A DNA stretch of 13,397 nt from Thermoplasmata archaeon. Lineage in GTDB: Archaea > Thermoplasmatota > Thermoplasmata > Halarchaeoplasmatales > Halarchaeoplasmataceae. How positions within the stretch are numbered: the first letter of the stretch is position 1; each line of letters begins with the position of its first letter. The notes under the pieces are model-generated. The model worked only from the letters and a program-made list of their open reading frames with translations. It searched no databases and had not been told where the DNA came from. The DNA lies in assembly GCA_019594305.1 (NCBI GenBank), contig JAFDTZ010000056.1, positions 1 through 13,397 of the forward strand, given 5' to 3'. The position numbers and the translations under genes are program-made. Below, piece after piece: positions 13,351 to 13,397 of the stretch.

Positions 13351-13397
13351 ATAGAAAATTTTATATTGTGATACGTTATGATGTACATAGAGCAACA

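Noticed and set aside
13038..13388. 116-codon - strand frame across the 3' end of the dehydrogenase gene and the repeats
   Set aside because: Its hydrophobic start comes from the AT-rich 19-bp repeats read in shifting frames, the rest is antisense to the dehydrogenase, and no promoter or SD supports it.

Overview
The window is archaeal chromosomal DNA. Markers are ribosomal protein L21e, RNA polymerase subunit Rpo4/RpoF, transcription factor S, an archaeal Pus10 with its CxxC motif, a DUF655 protein, a DUF54 RNA-binding protein, TATA-type promoters with leaderless or nearly leaderless starts, and Shine-Dalgarno sites of the GGAGGTGAT type inside operons. The mix of a divergent FtsZ-like protein, a winged-helix/STAND ATPase regulator and this information-processing block best fits a euryarchaeon, perhaps Thermoplasmatota. 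That placement is inference. No rRNA, tRNA, CRISPR array, transposase or integrase was seen.

Left part (1-3141, + strand): the 3' part of pus10, then rpl21e, rpoF and a DUF655 gene form a tight operon joined by overlaps or SD-led gaps, ending in a small acidic ORF. A separate promoter then drives a 308-residue FtsZ/tubulin-like protein with an altered GTP-binding signature, an altered T7 loop and no C-terminal tail.

Middle part (3147-7977, - strand): a 96-residue hypothetical, a 59-residue two-helix membrane protein, a wHTH-STAND regulator whose Walker A lysine is replaced by threonine, a TFS-GNAT operon, a TPR-like protein, and a two-gene operon for an N-acetylated amino-sugar (Gfo/Idh dehydrogenase plus left-handed beta-helix acyltransferase, WbpB/WbpD-like). 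Nearly every unit has its own TATA box, often overlapping the stop codon of the gene upstream. These promoters correct three gene starts to internal ATGs.

Right part (8014-13397): larB-larC-larE on the - strand form a complete set for the nickel-pincer nucleotide cofactor, with no lactate racemase LarA in view. Upstream lies a DUF54 RNA-binding gene that shares one TATA region, divergently, with a + strand pair: an LsrF-like class I aldolase/thiolase and a zinc-dependent medium-chain dehydrogenase, joined with zero spacing. The last 300 bases hold no convincing gene but contain an array of four clear and one degenerate 19-bp tandem repeats just before what may be the next gene's start.

The items most worth a second look are the LsrF-dehydrogenase pair (a probable catabolic or biosynthetic module outside AI-2 metabolism), the unusual FtsZ-like protein, the STAND protein with a changed P-loop, and the tandem repeat array. 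By eye the right half looks richer in G/C-ending codons than the left operon; I did not compute this.
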